Below, piece after piece: positions 1 to 17,934 of a DNA stretch of 64,000 bases (position 1 is the first letter of the stretch; each line of letters starts with the position of its first letter). Origin of the DNA: Quillaja saponaria (taxonomy: Eukaryota; Streptophyta; Magnoliopsida; Fabales; Quillajaceae); the NCBI GenBank assembly GCA_029379385.1, contig CM055614.1:17651994-17715993 (forward strand), written 5' to 3'. A program made the position numbers and the translations under genes. The notes beneath the pieces were generated by a model. That model was not told the DNA's origin, did no database searches, and saw only the letters and a list, made by a program, of their open reading frames with translations.

Positions 1-1150
1 AATTCAGTTCTTCAAACTTAAGCCTAGTGTGGTTTTGTGTTTGCACATTGTGTTTGGTGTTTGGGAGTTGAAAAGTAATTTTGATCATTTAATTGTCTAT
101 TTGGTTAAAAATTAAAAGTGAATTTTGTCCAACACAAAACATAGTTTGGCCTATTTTAGAGAAGTTACAAATAGGTAACTTCTCCAAAACACATTTTTGC
201 AAGGACAAGGGACACCATTTTTATAATATTTCAGGACACAATTACCCTTAATCTTTTTCTAAATTTACATGAGTTGGCCATTGTCTACTTTCCAGTTTGT
301 TGTGATCACTTTCTACACTTCTCTGGAGCCTCAGGCAGTATTTCACTAGTTTATTCAAGATCCTATGAGATCTAGCCATTGTCTTCTTCTTTTTTTCTCC
401 ATCTTTTAATTGAAGGTGACTCTTTGTGTTCTCTTTGACTCAGTATATTGCAACTAGGGTTTTATCTTTACACGTTAAGTTTTTTTTTTTTTCATTTACA
501 ATACTATGTTAAGGGTTTTGAAAATGGGATAAGAGAAAGACTTTGTCATGATGTGTTTGTCCATGCTTATTTTTGGTTCCTTAGGTTTCAGCGCACCAAG
601 ATCTTCTGAGTTATTGAGCCTATTAGAGATTTTCTTTTGTTTATTTGTCTTCTCTTTCCTTTCTTCTTCTATTTAAAGAGGATTCTTATCTTCTTCTATG
701 CACTCTCTTTGTTGAAAAAAAAATTAAAATTTTTTTAAAAAAATATTATAATAAAAAATGTTATTTTAATTTATTGATTAAAAAGATTAATAAATAAAAA
801 ATACAAGTCTTAAAAGCATTTTTGTAACCAAACATATATTCACAAAAATCACTTCTGATAGTCTTTTTATGTCTTTTCCACCATCCGAAGCACTTATGAG
901 TTCATGTAACCAAACACCTTACTTAGGGTCAAAATCACACTTCAAATAAAGTAACCAAACATGAAAACAGATTCTGTCAAAATTCAATTCTTAAAACACT
1001 ATTTTGTAAAAACCAAACCAAGGTAATACTTAACTTTTCTTGTAATTCTAGTTTGGCATTTTACAAATTTCTTGTGTCACCATTCTCTAGTATAAATCTC
1101 TCACTTTTAAATTATACGACATTTGACAGACTTCCAAACCTAGTCTATTC
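1..1150. other. Unassigned AT-rich sequence left of gypsy relic
   Basis: No coding signal is visible. The stretch from about 50 to 1020 repeatedly uses the motif TTTGGTT and its complement AACCAAA (for example near 100, 827, 906, 952 and 1010). Recurrent motifs of this kind are common in small non-autonomous plant DNA transposons. I could not define matched terminal inverted repeats or a target-site duplication, so no element is called. Confidence 0.4.
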
Positions 1151-1242
1151 TTTCATGCACATGCTATGAATTAATATGTACCTTCGGTATCAAACAAAAC
1201 ATTTGAAGAATGTCCATTCAATAAGCATACCTTCAATCACAT

Positions 1243-1425
1243 TCAGATTCTTCTGAGCCTCTTGTTTAATTTCAAGAACTCCGCTTTCAACTCCTGCTTA
1301 ACACTTATCAAAAAATACTTATGAGGAAACATTTCCTTAAAACACACCCAAGAAATATCTACTCCTTGAGCCAACATTAATCTTTCCATACTTTTCCACC
1401 AACTCTCAGCCTCCCTTTCTAACAT
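1243..1425 (-). pseudogene. Ty3/gypsy gag fragment (Retrotrans_gag)
   Basis: The 60-codon open frame reads as the core of a plant gypsy gag (Retrotrans_gag, PF03732). It has EREAESWWK near its start, then VCFKEMFPHKYF and VKQELKAEFLKL, which match the usual order: tryptophan pair, F-x-x-F-x-x-K-Y-F box, then the E-x-E-F-L helix. Gag would package element RNA in a cytoplasmic particle. The frame is lost at both ends, and weak homology seems to continue in another frame toward 1150. A degenerate primer-binding site and a long LTR lie just upstream on the same strand (1804-4348), as expected for the 5' end of an element. No protease or polymerase remains to the left. This is a dead fragment. Confidence 0.8.
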
Positions 1426-1803
1426 ATATATAGAGCTAAGACCAGCTTATCCTCCTTATTACAACCATCACTTTAAAATAAATCTTTTCTAGTTAATCAA
1501 ACCACCACTCCGCAATTACAAAATCATCACAATAAATTTAAACGATACCTTTTTCATAAAAAATCGCTAAACATTAAAGTCACCATACAAATCACCTACA
1601 TTCAAATCAAAATTAATATTCTTCAAAATTTTCACAAGATCAATTTTCCTATAACCTCATATTACATCTATCCTCCACATTATCAAATCTCTTCAATCAT
1701 CAATCAATTTACATTAAAATTTTTCCATTCCTCAATACACCAGAAAGACTAAACACCTATAACCTCAATTTACTTTGATAATCCACCTTAAACCAAAACC
1801 TTT

Positions 1804-1818
1804 GCTCTAATACCGCCA
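1804..1818 (-). promoter_or_regulatory. Degenerate tRNA-Met primer-binding site
   Basis: On the minus strand this reads TGGCGGTATTAGAGC, close to the usual plant tRNA-iMet primer site TGGTATCAGAGC. It lies four bases from the LTR end at 1823, where reverse transcription would be primed. Confidence 0.6.
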
Positions 1819-1822
1819 ACAT

Positions 1823-4348
1823 TGTAACACCTTATATGCCATAAATAGGTTATGGCTTGAACAAAATAATTAAGTCACCAATACAACACATTGAAAACTA
1901 ATTAATAGTGAACCCACTTGGATAACTAACTTAGTCAATTTTTAAGAGCCTAATGGCCATAGCAAGGATATTCTTCTATATATCATCAACACCTGCTTAT
2001 ACAAAATCAACACACACACGTAAATATATAATATTAAAGTTAAAGTTACACATCATCAATATTTAATAACCAACCGGCTCTTCCATAGGCTCAACCGAAG
2101 GTACATAATCATTCGACTCTTGTTTTATAGCATCCTCTGCCACCGACTCTACAACACCAGGCACCTCTTCCTCCTCTTAACTCCTTAATAATCTCCTTGA
2201 ATGCTACTCCACCACCACCACCTAGACCTTGCTAACCTGATATCTCATTCCTATTCTCCATTAAGAAAATCCCTAACATTGGGATCAATATAGACATAGT
2301 CACCAATAAGGAAAAGCACACAACTTTACATGATACACAAATCCAACATGCAAGACCACCATATAGCACTACCATTCATATACTACAACATTTCTAAGTA
2401 TACAATCAATCTGAAACACCAGTGTGAAAAACTGTGAGACAGAAATCTCAACAGATATATACACATATATTTTAAAAACAGATAACAGCCCACTTTTATA
2501 AAAACAAAGAGATGTAATGCATGCATGAAAGCAAAATTATGAATGTGTGGACTATATCCATGGGTTGAGCTAGCCTGTTAAAATTCCCTGTCCGAATTAG
2601 GGCTACTGAGTACTTAAAGGGCCAAATTCCTTACGAGTTTGCGTACGCTAAGAGAAGAAAATCATTCACAATCAATCCTACATACACAAGTGCTTCAGCT
2701 ACTCTGGCCTACCCACACTCGGTCTATTCAGCGACCTCGTCACCTATAGCGATTCACACCAATCAATTTGATCCACATCCCATAATTGAAAAGCCAATCA
2801 CACACCATGTAATTTTATCACAAATACCAAGCATGGAATTTCCTTGGGATTTCATCATAAATATCACTGACGAACTATGCATGCATACTGTAGAGCTTTA
2901 AGTAATAAAAACGATAGTTATCAAGTCACGCACACCGAAAATCACATTTTATAGGAATATGCATCTATCCACCTGTTACTGTATTACCCAACTTATAGTT
3001 TTATCAACAATTTAGTTTTCAGTTCTTAGTCTAGTCCAAATCCATTCTTTCCAATCCAATGTCTAGTTTGATGTACAATCCAAGTTCAATTATTCATGGT
3101 ACTCCAATCGTCAAGGTTCCTCAACCTTGCTTGGGTACAATTTATTCATTTTAGTACTTGATAATCTAAATTACTTAAATTCCAAGTTTCCATTTTCTAT
3201 TTATCCCTCTCGGTCAACCACAAAAATATATATAGAATTTTCACAAAATTCTAATTACTTTTATACAATGACATTACTTGTTTAGCATCTATTACATTAC
3301 CAATTTAACCATAGAAAATTTCTATTCCTTAATCACCCTTCTCAACCAACAATACATATTTGCAAATTTTAACTTTTAATCTAACACAATTAACTTAGTA
3401 GAAATATAAATTTCCTTCTTTCCCATTGTTGGGCTTCAAAGAATTTCCAAGAAATTCAAACAAACTATTATTGAAATTAACTAATTAAAATCACTCCAAC
3501 TCAAATTACACATATAACAAATTTATTAAAAACTCCACTTACATGAACAATTTGGCCAAAAAAAATTTTCCATCAACTCCTCAATTAAACAATTTTAGGT
3601 CAACATGAAATTTTCACCACAAATTCTATAGATTAATTAATTCCAAATTTTAGCCAACACCCATACTTCCTTAATTCATAAATTCATCAATTTATCCAAC
3701 ATCAACCATTTTCAGCCAAGCATACTAATTCATCACCAATTTATCATAATTCATCAATAACACAATTAAGCCAAGCATACTCTCCTAATCCCATATGTTG
3801 CCACCTCACTTTCCTATGCCCTTATTACGCCACCTAGCAACACATTTACACCCTAAATCCTTCTTTAAGTGCTCTTATTATCCCATGCAAAAAAATTCTC
3901 CAAAACCGTCTGTTAAAACCATTGTTCTAGGGGACAAAGTCATTCCTTCATTGAATGCTTAGCTTCACAAGATTCTTCACTTTAACCCTCAAGCTTTTGT
4001 ACCTTTCAATTTAGCCCTCAAGTTTCTAATTTTCATTCTAGTCCACACGTTTCCTCTTTTGAATATAGTCCTCATATTTTAATTTTTCAAACTCGTCCCT
4101 ATATTTCACTTAATTCCATATATAACTTATATATGGAAAAGTTATTATTTTACCTTTTGCCTCACAAACCACACATGATATATTTTGTTAATCTTATATG
4201 CATATTTCTTTCAACTTTAAAACATAAAATCATAATCATCATTTTACTCCTTTGATCATAAAACTCATATGGAATTTATGTCTCGGTGTAATAAAATCAA
4301 TCATGTATGTACCTTATTAATCATGGTCAGCAGTCTAGGGGTGTTGCA
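1823..4348 (-). mobile_element. 5' LTR of a Ty3/gypsy relic
   Basis: The plus-strand ends are TGTAACACC at 1823 and GGTGTTGCA ending at 4348. These are near-perfect inverted termini in the TG...CA format of gypsy LTRs, and give a length of about 2.5 kb. The primer-binding site and gag fragment lie next to the low-coordinate end, so this is the 5' LTR of a minus-strand element. At 4349 the sequence switches at once into the reverse transcriptase of a copia element, so the gypsy element appears to have inserted there. The other LTR is not in the window, so the target duplication cannot be tested. Confidence 0.75.
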
Positions 4349-4810
4349 TGAACACTTCAAACCATTCTTCTGAAAGAATGCATCAATCCTTTTTTTCCAT
4401 GCTCTGGGTGCTTGCTTTAATCCATATATAGCTTTTTCTTTTTTTCAGCTTATACACCTTCTCTTCACTCTTTGTCTTCCAAAACCTAGTGGTTGCTTAA
4501 CATATACTTCTTCATCAAGAGGACCATTCAAGAAAGATGATTTCACATCCATCTGGTGAATTTTCCAACAATTCTGAGCAGTTAGAGCAATAATCAATCT
4601 AATAGTTTTAAGTCTTGTAACTGAAGAAAAGACTTCTTCATAGTCAACACCAAGGCATTGTAGATAACACTTTGCCACCAACTGTGCCTTATACCTTTCA
4701 ATTTCTCCATCTAGCTTGATTTTTGTTTTAAAAATCCAATTCACATCAATGGCTTTATATCCTCAGGGAATATATATGAGTTCCCAAGTGTCATTCTTTT
4801 GAATTGCATT
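4349..4810 (-). pseudogene. Copia reverse transcriptase fragment (RVT_2)
   Basis: This is the N-terminal part of a copia reverse transcriptase (RVT_2, PF07727), which would copy element RNA into DNA. The longest open piece (4445-4744) contains NWIFKTKIKLDGEIERYKA, then LVAKCYLQ, GVDYEEVFSSV, the MDVKSSFLNG block with the first catalytic aspartate, and EEVYVKQPLGF. In another frame below 4440 the LYGLKQAPRAW block follows, ending a few codons before 4349. KNDTWELI upstream (4750-4810) is the usual linker before the domain. The YVDD catalytic box is absent because the frame is cut by the neighbouring gypsy LTR. At least one stop and one frameshift break the rest. Confidence 0.88.
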
Positions 4811-5299
4811 CATCTTTTCTTTCATAGCTACCCATTTATTGCTTTTTGTTGCTTCTTCATATGTAACTAGATCACAATATGCAAATATGGAAAAGTGAAC
4901 TAATTCTCCATCATCATAACAACATCATCATTGGAGTTAGAATGGGCGGGTCTTCAGTTACATATGTCACAACATGAGTTGTTTTTATTTCAACAATAAA
5001 AGCTGTATTACTTTCTTCATCAAGCTCAATATGAAGATGAGCTTGTTTTGAATCTTATTATGCTTCCATCTTCCAATTCTATGCACTTTCTTCATCAAAA
5101 GTTACACCTCTACTAATTATTATTTTGTTTATAGTGGGGTTGAACAACTTGTACCATTTTTTGAAATGATAGCTTATAAAGACTGTCTTCTCTCCTATGT
5201 CATCTAACTTTTTCCTGCATGACCTAGGAACATGAGCAAATGCAATACAGCCGAACACCTTCGGGTGTCATATACTGGGCTTGAATCCACTCTAAGCTT

Positions 5300-6000
5300 C
5301 TTCAAGTGTGACATATTTCACACTTATTGTAGGAGATCTATTCAACAAGTAAACAGAACATGAGACAGATTTAGCCTAAAAATAATTTGGTATACCATTG
5401 GCTTAGCAAACTCCTTGTCATATCCATAATAGTTTGATCCTTCCTTTTTGCCACTCTGTTATATTGTGGTGTGCAGAAATTGTCACATCATGCTCAATTC
5501 CATTTTCTGCATAATATTCTCTAAATTCTTTGGAGTTGAATTCACTTATACCATCAATTCTTAACATTTTCAGGGATTGGACACTTTACTTCTCCATAAG
5601 TGCTTTGTACTAAAGTATCAAAACTTTGGATTTTTTTGTTTAAACAATAACTTCAGATATTTTTTATTTTTTTTAAATAAACCTATATTTTCCTACTAAA
5701 ATCATCAATAATAGTGACAAAGTACCAATTTTTTTTCAATTGATAAAATATTCACCAGACCACACATATCAGAATGAACCTAGCTTTAATGGTTTTGTTA
5801 GTACGCCATGCATTACTTCTCCACAAATGGTCTCCTGCATTGTTTGCCTAAGATACAACCCTAACAAAAATTTTCAGGATCTTCTATCATAGGCAAGACC
5901 TTCACCATTTCACATTTTACAAGAAAATTCAGACTTTTAAATTTTAAATGCTCAAATCTAAGATGCCGCAACCAATTTTCTTCGTTTGCAATCATACTAA
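5300..6000 (-). pseudogene. Copia GAG-pre-integrase and integrase remnant
   Basis: On the minus strand, 6000-5880 reads NEENWLRHLRFEHLKF and CEMVKVLPMIEDPE. This matches the GAG-pre-integrase zinc-binding segment (PF13976), with the H-x3-H pair kept as HLRFEH. Further on, 5790-5690 gives KPLKLGSF and VWSGEY, corresponding to the start of the integrase core. 5600-5440 gives LKMLRIDGISEFNSKEF and AENGIEHDVTISAHHN, where the segment normally reading DNGGEF is IDGISEF. Integrase would join element DNA to the host chromosome. Several frameshifts and stops make it non-functional. Confidence 0.8.
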
Positions 6001-6400
6001 AGCATTAATATATATAACTCATAATTTACTTTAAACATACAGTTCTTTGATAAAGAGGATTTTAGAATGAATGTACCTTTGTCAACAAATAAATCAATTG
6101 CTTGTTATGCATCTACATTTCATATTCTTTTTCAAGAAGTTGTCCCAGGCCAAGAAGAATGTCAGGAACATATAACACATCTAAGATGTATGCATGATCT
6201 TCATTTCTCAGTTGAATTTCTTTCTTTTCCCATCAGCAACACTAAGTAATCATCTGAAAACTTGATATTGGATCTTATAGATTCATCGATATCAGCAAAT
6301 AAATATCTCATTCTGGTCATGTGTTGGTGTAGCCATATGTTACTGTCAATAACTTCTATATTTGAAGCAACCATCAGGAGAACTTGACTTCCAGCTTCAT
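6000..6400 (-). pseudogene. Copia protease remnant
   Basis: Minus-strand translation gives EVIDSNIWLHQHMTRM, then FADIDESIRSNIKF, then ILDVLYVPDILLGLGQLLEK. This is the order of the copia aspartic protease: the active-site D-T/S-G segment followed by H-M-T, and the NVLYVP...LSLGQL block at the end. The active site reads D-S-N, so the invariant glycine is lost. A stop after EYEM closes the segment. Confidence 0.7.
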
Positions 6401-6439
6401 CTTCATCTTCTTGAACAAAACGATTTTTTTCTCCATTTT

Positions 6440-7370
6440 GATCATATTTCTTTGACTACCAAACATGTGAGTAATGGCTATATTTTTTACATGCATAACA
6501 CTGAATATTTGATTTGACATAGGCCTCTGCCTTATCCTTGACATCGAGCTTGACCTCTCTACAAATTCTTCATATTAGAGTGATATGAATCATTCTTTTC
6601 TTTCTCACTATCACAAGCATAGTAATTGCTTACTCCTCGTCCATTATAGTGACCTCATCAGCCTCTGCCTCGATCTCAGCTTCTTCTTTTGGTGCTTGCA
6701 TCTTTTGCACCCTTGTCACTATTGATGGAAACTTAGCTCAGAAAAGCTTGTTCAATTGATTTGTCAAAAGACTTTTCATTTAGCCACTGCTCATGAGCTT
6801 TTACGGCTCATGCAACTCGTCATTTGTCATTTACTCTAAAATTTTAGACTCTTTAATAGCCATGACAATGTGTTGAAATTTCATTGTCAGTGTTCGCAAG
6901 ATCTTCTCAACAATGGTCAGGTCTTCAACTTTATCTCTATTTATTCTCAATTTATTTACCAAAACAAGAATTAGTGAAATATAAACAAAAAATGTTTTAT
7001 TATTTTTTATTTGTAAGAGTTCAAACTGATGCCTTAAAGTTTGAAATCTTACCTTTTTCACCTTCTCAACTCCCATGTAAAACCAATCTAAGATGTCCTA
7101 TGCTTCTTTTGCAATGGTCACTCCAGCAATTTTCTTGAAAAATACATTACCCACACTTTGGTGGATATAATGCCTTTCGGATCCTTCTTGTTGTTGTCAA
7201 GATGGGTTTGTCTCTGAGCTTCAGTTGAATTCTTTGCAAGATCTAAACTCTATTCTTTACTACATTTGAATTTCTTGATAGCCAAAGAGTACTTTCGTAC
7301 TCCATCTATTAAAGTTGCTCCCATCTAACACAGGGAAGTTAGGATGGAAACCACTATTAATAGTTGCCAT
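6440..7370 (-). pseudogene. Copia gag (UBN2 family) with zinc knuckle
   Basis: A start codon at 7370 on the minus strand opens MATINSGFHPNFPVLDG, typical of the N-terminus of copia gag proteins. The best preserved open piece, 6831-7076, contains EKVKKVRFQTLRHQFELL, then VNKLRINRDKVEDL and VEKILRTLTMKFQHIV. This is the UBN2 gag core (PF14223/PF14227). Near 6455-6500 a CCHC-type knuckle reads CYACKKYSHYSHVW, so the last cysteine has been replaced. Gag would form the particle and bind RNA through the knuckle. Stops between the blocks, including one near 7095, break the protein. Confidence 0.82.
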
Positions 7371-7375
7371 TACTT

Positions 7376-7692
7376 GGTTCTGATGCCACTATTAGCTTGA
7401 ACCACCACAATAATATTATTATTTAGAAGAAGAGAGAATTGAGAACAATTGAGTTTATTCTTCATAAAAGGGCACACTCTACAACTGAATGAGAATTCAT
7501 ATTTATAGGGTTGAAATTACAATAAAAATAAAGTTAAAATCTCTTAAAAGATAAACCTAAAGCAATGCAACATCAATTGAAACAAAAACTCTTAGAAATA
7601 ATCCTAATGATAATCTTAGAGATAATTCTAATAATAACAAGATAAATCTTAAAAGATAATTCTAAACAAAAATTCTGAATTAATATTCAACA
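7376..7692 (-). mobile_element. Copia 5' LTR and primer-binding site
   Basis: Immediately upstream of the gag start, minus-strand TGGCATCAGAACC (7376-7388) resembles a tRNA-iMet primer site. The LTR runs from there to about 7692, beginning TGTTGAATATTAA on the minus strand. A TATA box (TATAAATA, 7500-7507) is followed by a pyrimidine-rich CTTCTCT-type leader, the usual layout of copia LTR promoters. At about 300 bp the length fits copia. The terminal CA is not well conserved, so the inner boundary is approximate. Confidence 0.65.
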
Positions 7693-8283
7693 AAGTTTTG
7701 GTATCTTATTATAAATTTAAATTTATTTCTTTTCATGTTGTTTTGTGATTCAAGCATAGCTGTTATGACAAAAAAAGGCATTGAGGATGATGGAATGGTG
7801 TTAGTTGTCATTAGTGCTGAGTTTGTTGCAAGGGAAAAACTCCATACTATAATAAAAGGGGAAAAAATAAAGGAAAAAGACTACATTACTTCTTTTTTCT
7901 TAGACTTATATCCTAGTAACCAAACAAAATGATGAAATCTAAAATCAATGAATGGAATCCAATTGGGATTAGAAGAAACTTTTTTTTGTTTTTAACTTAT
8001 CTTAGACATATACGGGTTTATGGGTCAGATTTAGCAAGTCTAAGTTTCAAGTAAGTATACACAAACTATATGGGTCATATTCATGTCTAGCCAAACTGGT
8101 TCATTGCCATTCCTATTTAAAAAAAGAAAAGAAGTAAGACTCGTTTGGTATAGAAATTACAAAAAATTAGATTGATCAAATAAGCCAAATTATATAGGTC
8201 AAAATTAAAAAAATTAAATCGGTATAAATTAAATATACATTTGATATGTAAATTAATAAGTTAAAACAATTAAGTCAAGTGTT

Positions 8284-8285
<2 letters not shown>
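7693..8285. other. No gene recognised
   Basis: The stretch is AT-rich. A 65-codon open frame at 7735-7932 (plus) has no similarity I recognise and no splice or neighbour context, so it is not called. Confidence 0.4.

Positions 8286-8316
<31 letters not shown>
8286..8316. repeat. (AT)n microsatellite
   Basis: An uninterrupted AT dinucleotide run of about 31 bases. Confidence 0.97.
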
Positions 8317-8318
<2 letters not shown>

Positions 8319-8660
8319 CTAAATTATATCTTTGGTCCCTGTAATTTGACTCGAATTTCATTTCTGTTCCTATCATTCACTTTGTTGCAATTAGGTTTCC
8401 GTAATTATAAAATCGTACCAATTGAGTCCCTTCCGTCTCCTTTTGTTAGTGATAACACTAACATAAGTGACATGGACCAAAAGATAGCATAGTGGACAAA
8501 TAAAAAATTAGCATGTGTCATTATAAAAATTTATATAAAAATATAAATAAACAAAACTCAAATTGTATTTGTAAATAAAAAAGTTATATTAAAAATCATC
8601 AAAATTAAAACATTTATCTTAACCCATTCTTTCCATACTCTATCTCATTGCAATCCAAAT
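8317..8660. repeat. Possible dispersed repeat
   Basis: The start, GGCTAAATTATATCTTTGGT followed by CCCTGTAATTTG, resembles the ends of dispersed repeats I know from many dicot genomes (recurring 'tttggtccctgta' motifs). This is recognition by eye only. No partner end was found. Confidence 0.3.
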
Positions 8661-8908
8661 TCAGAATCCATAATCCCTAAAACTCTTCCCTTCCAATAGA
8701 ATAATCCAACAAAATCCAAATCCATAATCCCTAAAATTCTTCCCTTCCAACATACTAACCCAACAAAACAAAAACGCCAACCAATGAACAATGTCCTTTA
8801 CCAAAGAGGATGGGAAGGTTCTTGTCCAAGAGAAATCAAAGGAAGACAAAGCAAATGTTGAAAATTTCAAAGGTCTAGAATTTCGAGATTGTAAGAAAAC
8901 ACTTGTGG

Positions 8909-9459
8909 GCAATCTTTTAAAAATCAGACAGGCTGAGCTGGTCAGATTAGTTGGACCATAGCCCGAGTGACAAATTAGACTAGGTTGAACCAAAAAATCG
9001 TTTTGGTAGTTGGACCTGTCAAATCGATAAAATCAAAAAAACCTATATAACTGGTGACAGATTGATCGAACCAAACTTTTTTTTTATTTTTAAAAAATTA
9101 TTATTTGTATTAAGTATTAGTGAAATATTTATATTTTATATTAAAATTAATGAAATAATTGTATTTTATATTGATATTATATATATTATTTTGATGCATA
9201 AGTTGAAATTTAAATATTGTTATGCATAATAAATCAATTAGTTACCATATTAATTATTAATAACTATACTTAATTATTTATGATGTAATTTAATAATTAT
9301 TATCTTTTGTTTTCGTGTTTATTTAGTATTTATAATTAATTGAAAATATTATATATTTATGTAATAAAATTAAATATTGGTCTGACTTCGATTGAACCAA
9401 TAATCCGAGATTTGACAAATTTTTTAAGTTGATCACTAGCATGATTTTTTAAATATTGC
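8909..9459. mobile_element. Putative MITE with imperfect terminal inverted repeats
   Basis: The left end, GCAATCTTTTAAAAATCAG (8909), and the complement of the right end, GCAATATTTAAAAAATCATG (ending 9459), match at most positions. They bound about 550 bp of non-coding AT-rich DNA. Possible 8-bp flanking duplications are ACTTGTGG (left) and TTATGTGG (right), six of eight identical, which would suit a hAT-type element. No transposase is present. Confidence 0.4.
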
Positions 9460-10493
9460 TTATGTGGAGGAGATACTTTCCCGAATTCATGAATGAAATT
9501 AAACTTACACCAATAAAATATAAGAATACTCATGAGAACAAATAAAAATAAATAAACTAAACGTACACATTAGAATACCCAATCATACACAATCAATCGA
9601 AGGTTTAAGTGAAATTAAATTTATTGTTTAGAATTGCAAAGGTACACAATCATAAAATTGAAGTTTAAAATTGCAAGAATTATTATTTTAAATGAAATTA
9701 CATTTATTGTTTCTAAAAATCATCATATTGTAGATTGTCTTTAAATTATTTTTCCAGTAAGTTGTCTCCTCTTTAAATTGCTTCAGCCTAACAATGTAAA
9801 TATATGTTTTTTGTATAGAAATTGTGTATGTAAATTAAAATATAATATTTCTATCAAAAAAAAAAAAATTAAATATAATATGTAAGTTTTATCAGGATCA
9901 ATGAAATCCATTTGCTGTCAATCTAAAAAGCAACAAAGCAAGCAGCGCGAGCAAGCGGAAGGGAGAAAAGCCATGAATTCAAAAGCTAGCCTAGAAATGC
10001 TGTCATTTTCAACCTGCTGAGGGCTTTGGATTCCCCTTTTTCTCTAAATTAATTTGGGCTACAAATGAGTGGAAAGAGGTGTTGCGGGGCTTGGAAGACA
10101 CGTATTGACAAAACTACATATGTATGATACACAAATTGGCAAAACATAGAGATAATACCAATGAAGGAAAAATTCGGAGCAATGAACAAAGCAGCATTGA
10201 AATCTCAGAGGTCTGATCGAAAATACTAGCCTGCAAGATCTGCTTTGAGAACTTGGGGTAAGACTTACCACTTCAATTGATATCAACAACTTGGGGTAAG
10301 ACTAGGTTTAATTCCTCCAGTCCCCCAGACTAGCAGATTTAGTTGGATGTATGACCTCGTCCTTGAACATTTCAGTTTCAGTAGAACCCAACCATTTCTT
10401 CTCTTCTATATGAAAAATGTCACTGACGCATTGAAACCTCTAAACTATTGTCAAATGTATCCGCAAGAAAACAACTATGAACATATATTCATT
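9460..10493. other. 3' flank of glycosyltransferase gene
   Basis: This holds the 3' untranslated region and downstream flank of the minus-strand gene that ends at 10494. No canonical AATAAA was seen close to the stop, so the 3' end is unknown. The 15-mer ACTTGGGGTAAGACT occurs twice (10252 and 10290) as a short direct duplication. Confidence 0.4.
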
Positions 10494-16719
<6,226 letters not shown>

Positions 16720-16880
16720 AGTGGCTTTGTGATAAGGTCATGTTCGTTGGTCTATACCAACACAGCGAGAGAATGCAGGTTTGATTAATTGCAAATCTGA
16801 GTGTAAAGTGACAAAAGGAGCCGATTCAGTGGGTCTGACGGGGCTTGTAACTTCAGCTATTTTGTTACAGCACGCGTATA

Positions 16881-16920
16881 GAGAGAGAAATGAAGGGGAA
16901 GAATTATTAGAGTATTTAAC
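16881..16920 (-). promoter_or_regulatory. Putative core promoter: TATA-like box and pyrimidine patch
   Basis: On the minus strand GTTAAATACT (16911-16920) is followed about 10-30 bases on by a CT-rich patch (complement of 16881-16901, TTCCCCTTCATTTCTCTCTC). TATA plus a Y-patch is a common plant core-promoter arrangement. It would place the transcription start near 16885 and give a 5' leader of about 165 nt. Confidence 0.45.
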
Positions 16921-17312
16921 CAAGCCCCAAGGAGACGGTATAATTGAACTAGTGGTATAAAGGGGATGGTTTTATTTGGATCATAATATTTATCTACCCA
17001 GTAGTATGTTTTTGAAATAACCTATTTCCAAACAATTGTTTTATAATAAAAAAACTTGTTAGTGTTTGCTTATGTCATAAATCACCCAAGAAACAAAAAA
17101 TAGTTTTTCATTTATATATTTGACAAAAAAAATAAAAATTATATTTCCTGAAATACATATATTTTTTACATAAATATCCATGTTAACAAAAAATTACATA
17201 TCCTTACAAACAAGTAAAAATCAATATAAAAGAGTGAACAAGCTTGGCCCTAAAGCTTGCATAAATATGTTCAAATTCATTTATTGTCTATAAACTTTAT
17301 AACTCAACCCAA
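16921..17312. other. Upstream flank, no gene seen
   Basis: AT-rich sequence upstream of the glycosyltransferase promoter. No open frame or motif I can support. Confidence 0.4.
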
Positions 17313-17754
17313 CTCAATTCAACTAAGTCTTAAATCCCAAACTTGTGGGAGTCGGTTATCTATAAACTTTACAAAATCACAAATATTTATACTAAAGAAA
17401 TTGATTTATATATATATATATATATATAATTGAATGTCAACAATATGATATAACTAGTATGAACCCGTTATTTGTGCGATACAGAGATTAATTTATTTTA
17501 AATTAACTTGTACTTTAAAGTTTATATATTTTTGTGAGAATATAATATATGAACTCAACATATATTCTATTTTTATTAGATTATTATAGATGGCATTATG
17601 AATTTTTTATATTTTATTTTGAGTTTCATTAGTGGACCTAAAAGATAAAATTATAAGTTTTATAAAAAAAAAATTTTTTCTTTTACTTTAAAAAAAAAAA
17701 AAAAAAGTTTGCCTTCTCCAACTAGTTTGGGATCTAAGACTTAGTTGAGTTGAG
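17313..17754. repeat. Foldback element: 39-bp inverted arms around a 364-bp loop
   Basis: 17313-17351 and the reverse complement of 17716-17754 agree at 35 of 39 positions. The shared core is TCAACTAAGTCTTA and ATCCCAAACT. The CTAAGTCTTA...CCCAAACT...GTTGGAG text resembles a dispersed repeat found in many plant genomes. The loop contains a (TA)n run at 17407-17430. Confidence 0.6.
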
Positions 17755-17934
17755 ACTTTTTTTAAAAGTTTATTTTAAATTAAATTTTAATTCCAAATAT
17801 ATATATATATAAAAAAATTTATTGCAAAATTTTTATTTGATCATACCACACTTTTGCATCCAACCAAACTACAAATTTGATTTAAACTAATGAGTTATCG
17901 ATGTTCATCAAATTAAAATCTGACTAACTATATT

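Larger units (their letters stand above)
4349..7692 (-). mobile_element. Truncated Ty1/copia retrotransposon
   Basis: A minus-strand copia element is read from high to low coordinates: LTR (7389-7692), primer-binding site, gag, zinc knuckle, protease, GAG-pre-integrase, integrase and reverse transcriptase. Integrase ahead of reverse transcriptase is diagnostic of copia. It stops inside reverse transcriptase at 4348/4349, where a gypsy LTR begins, so the RT remainder, RNase H and 3' LTR are missing. Many stops and frameshifts mark it as old and inactive. Confidence 0.88.

Noticed and set aside
8661..8993. 110-codon minus-strand open frame
   Set aside because: It is made of an imperfect repeated segment (the 8650-8750 text occurs twice), has no recognisable domain, and overlaps the end of a putative MITE.
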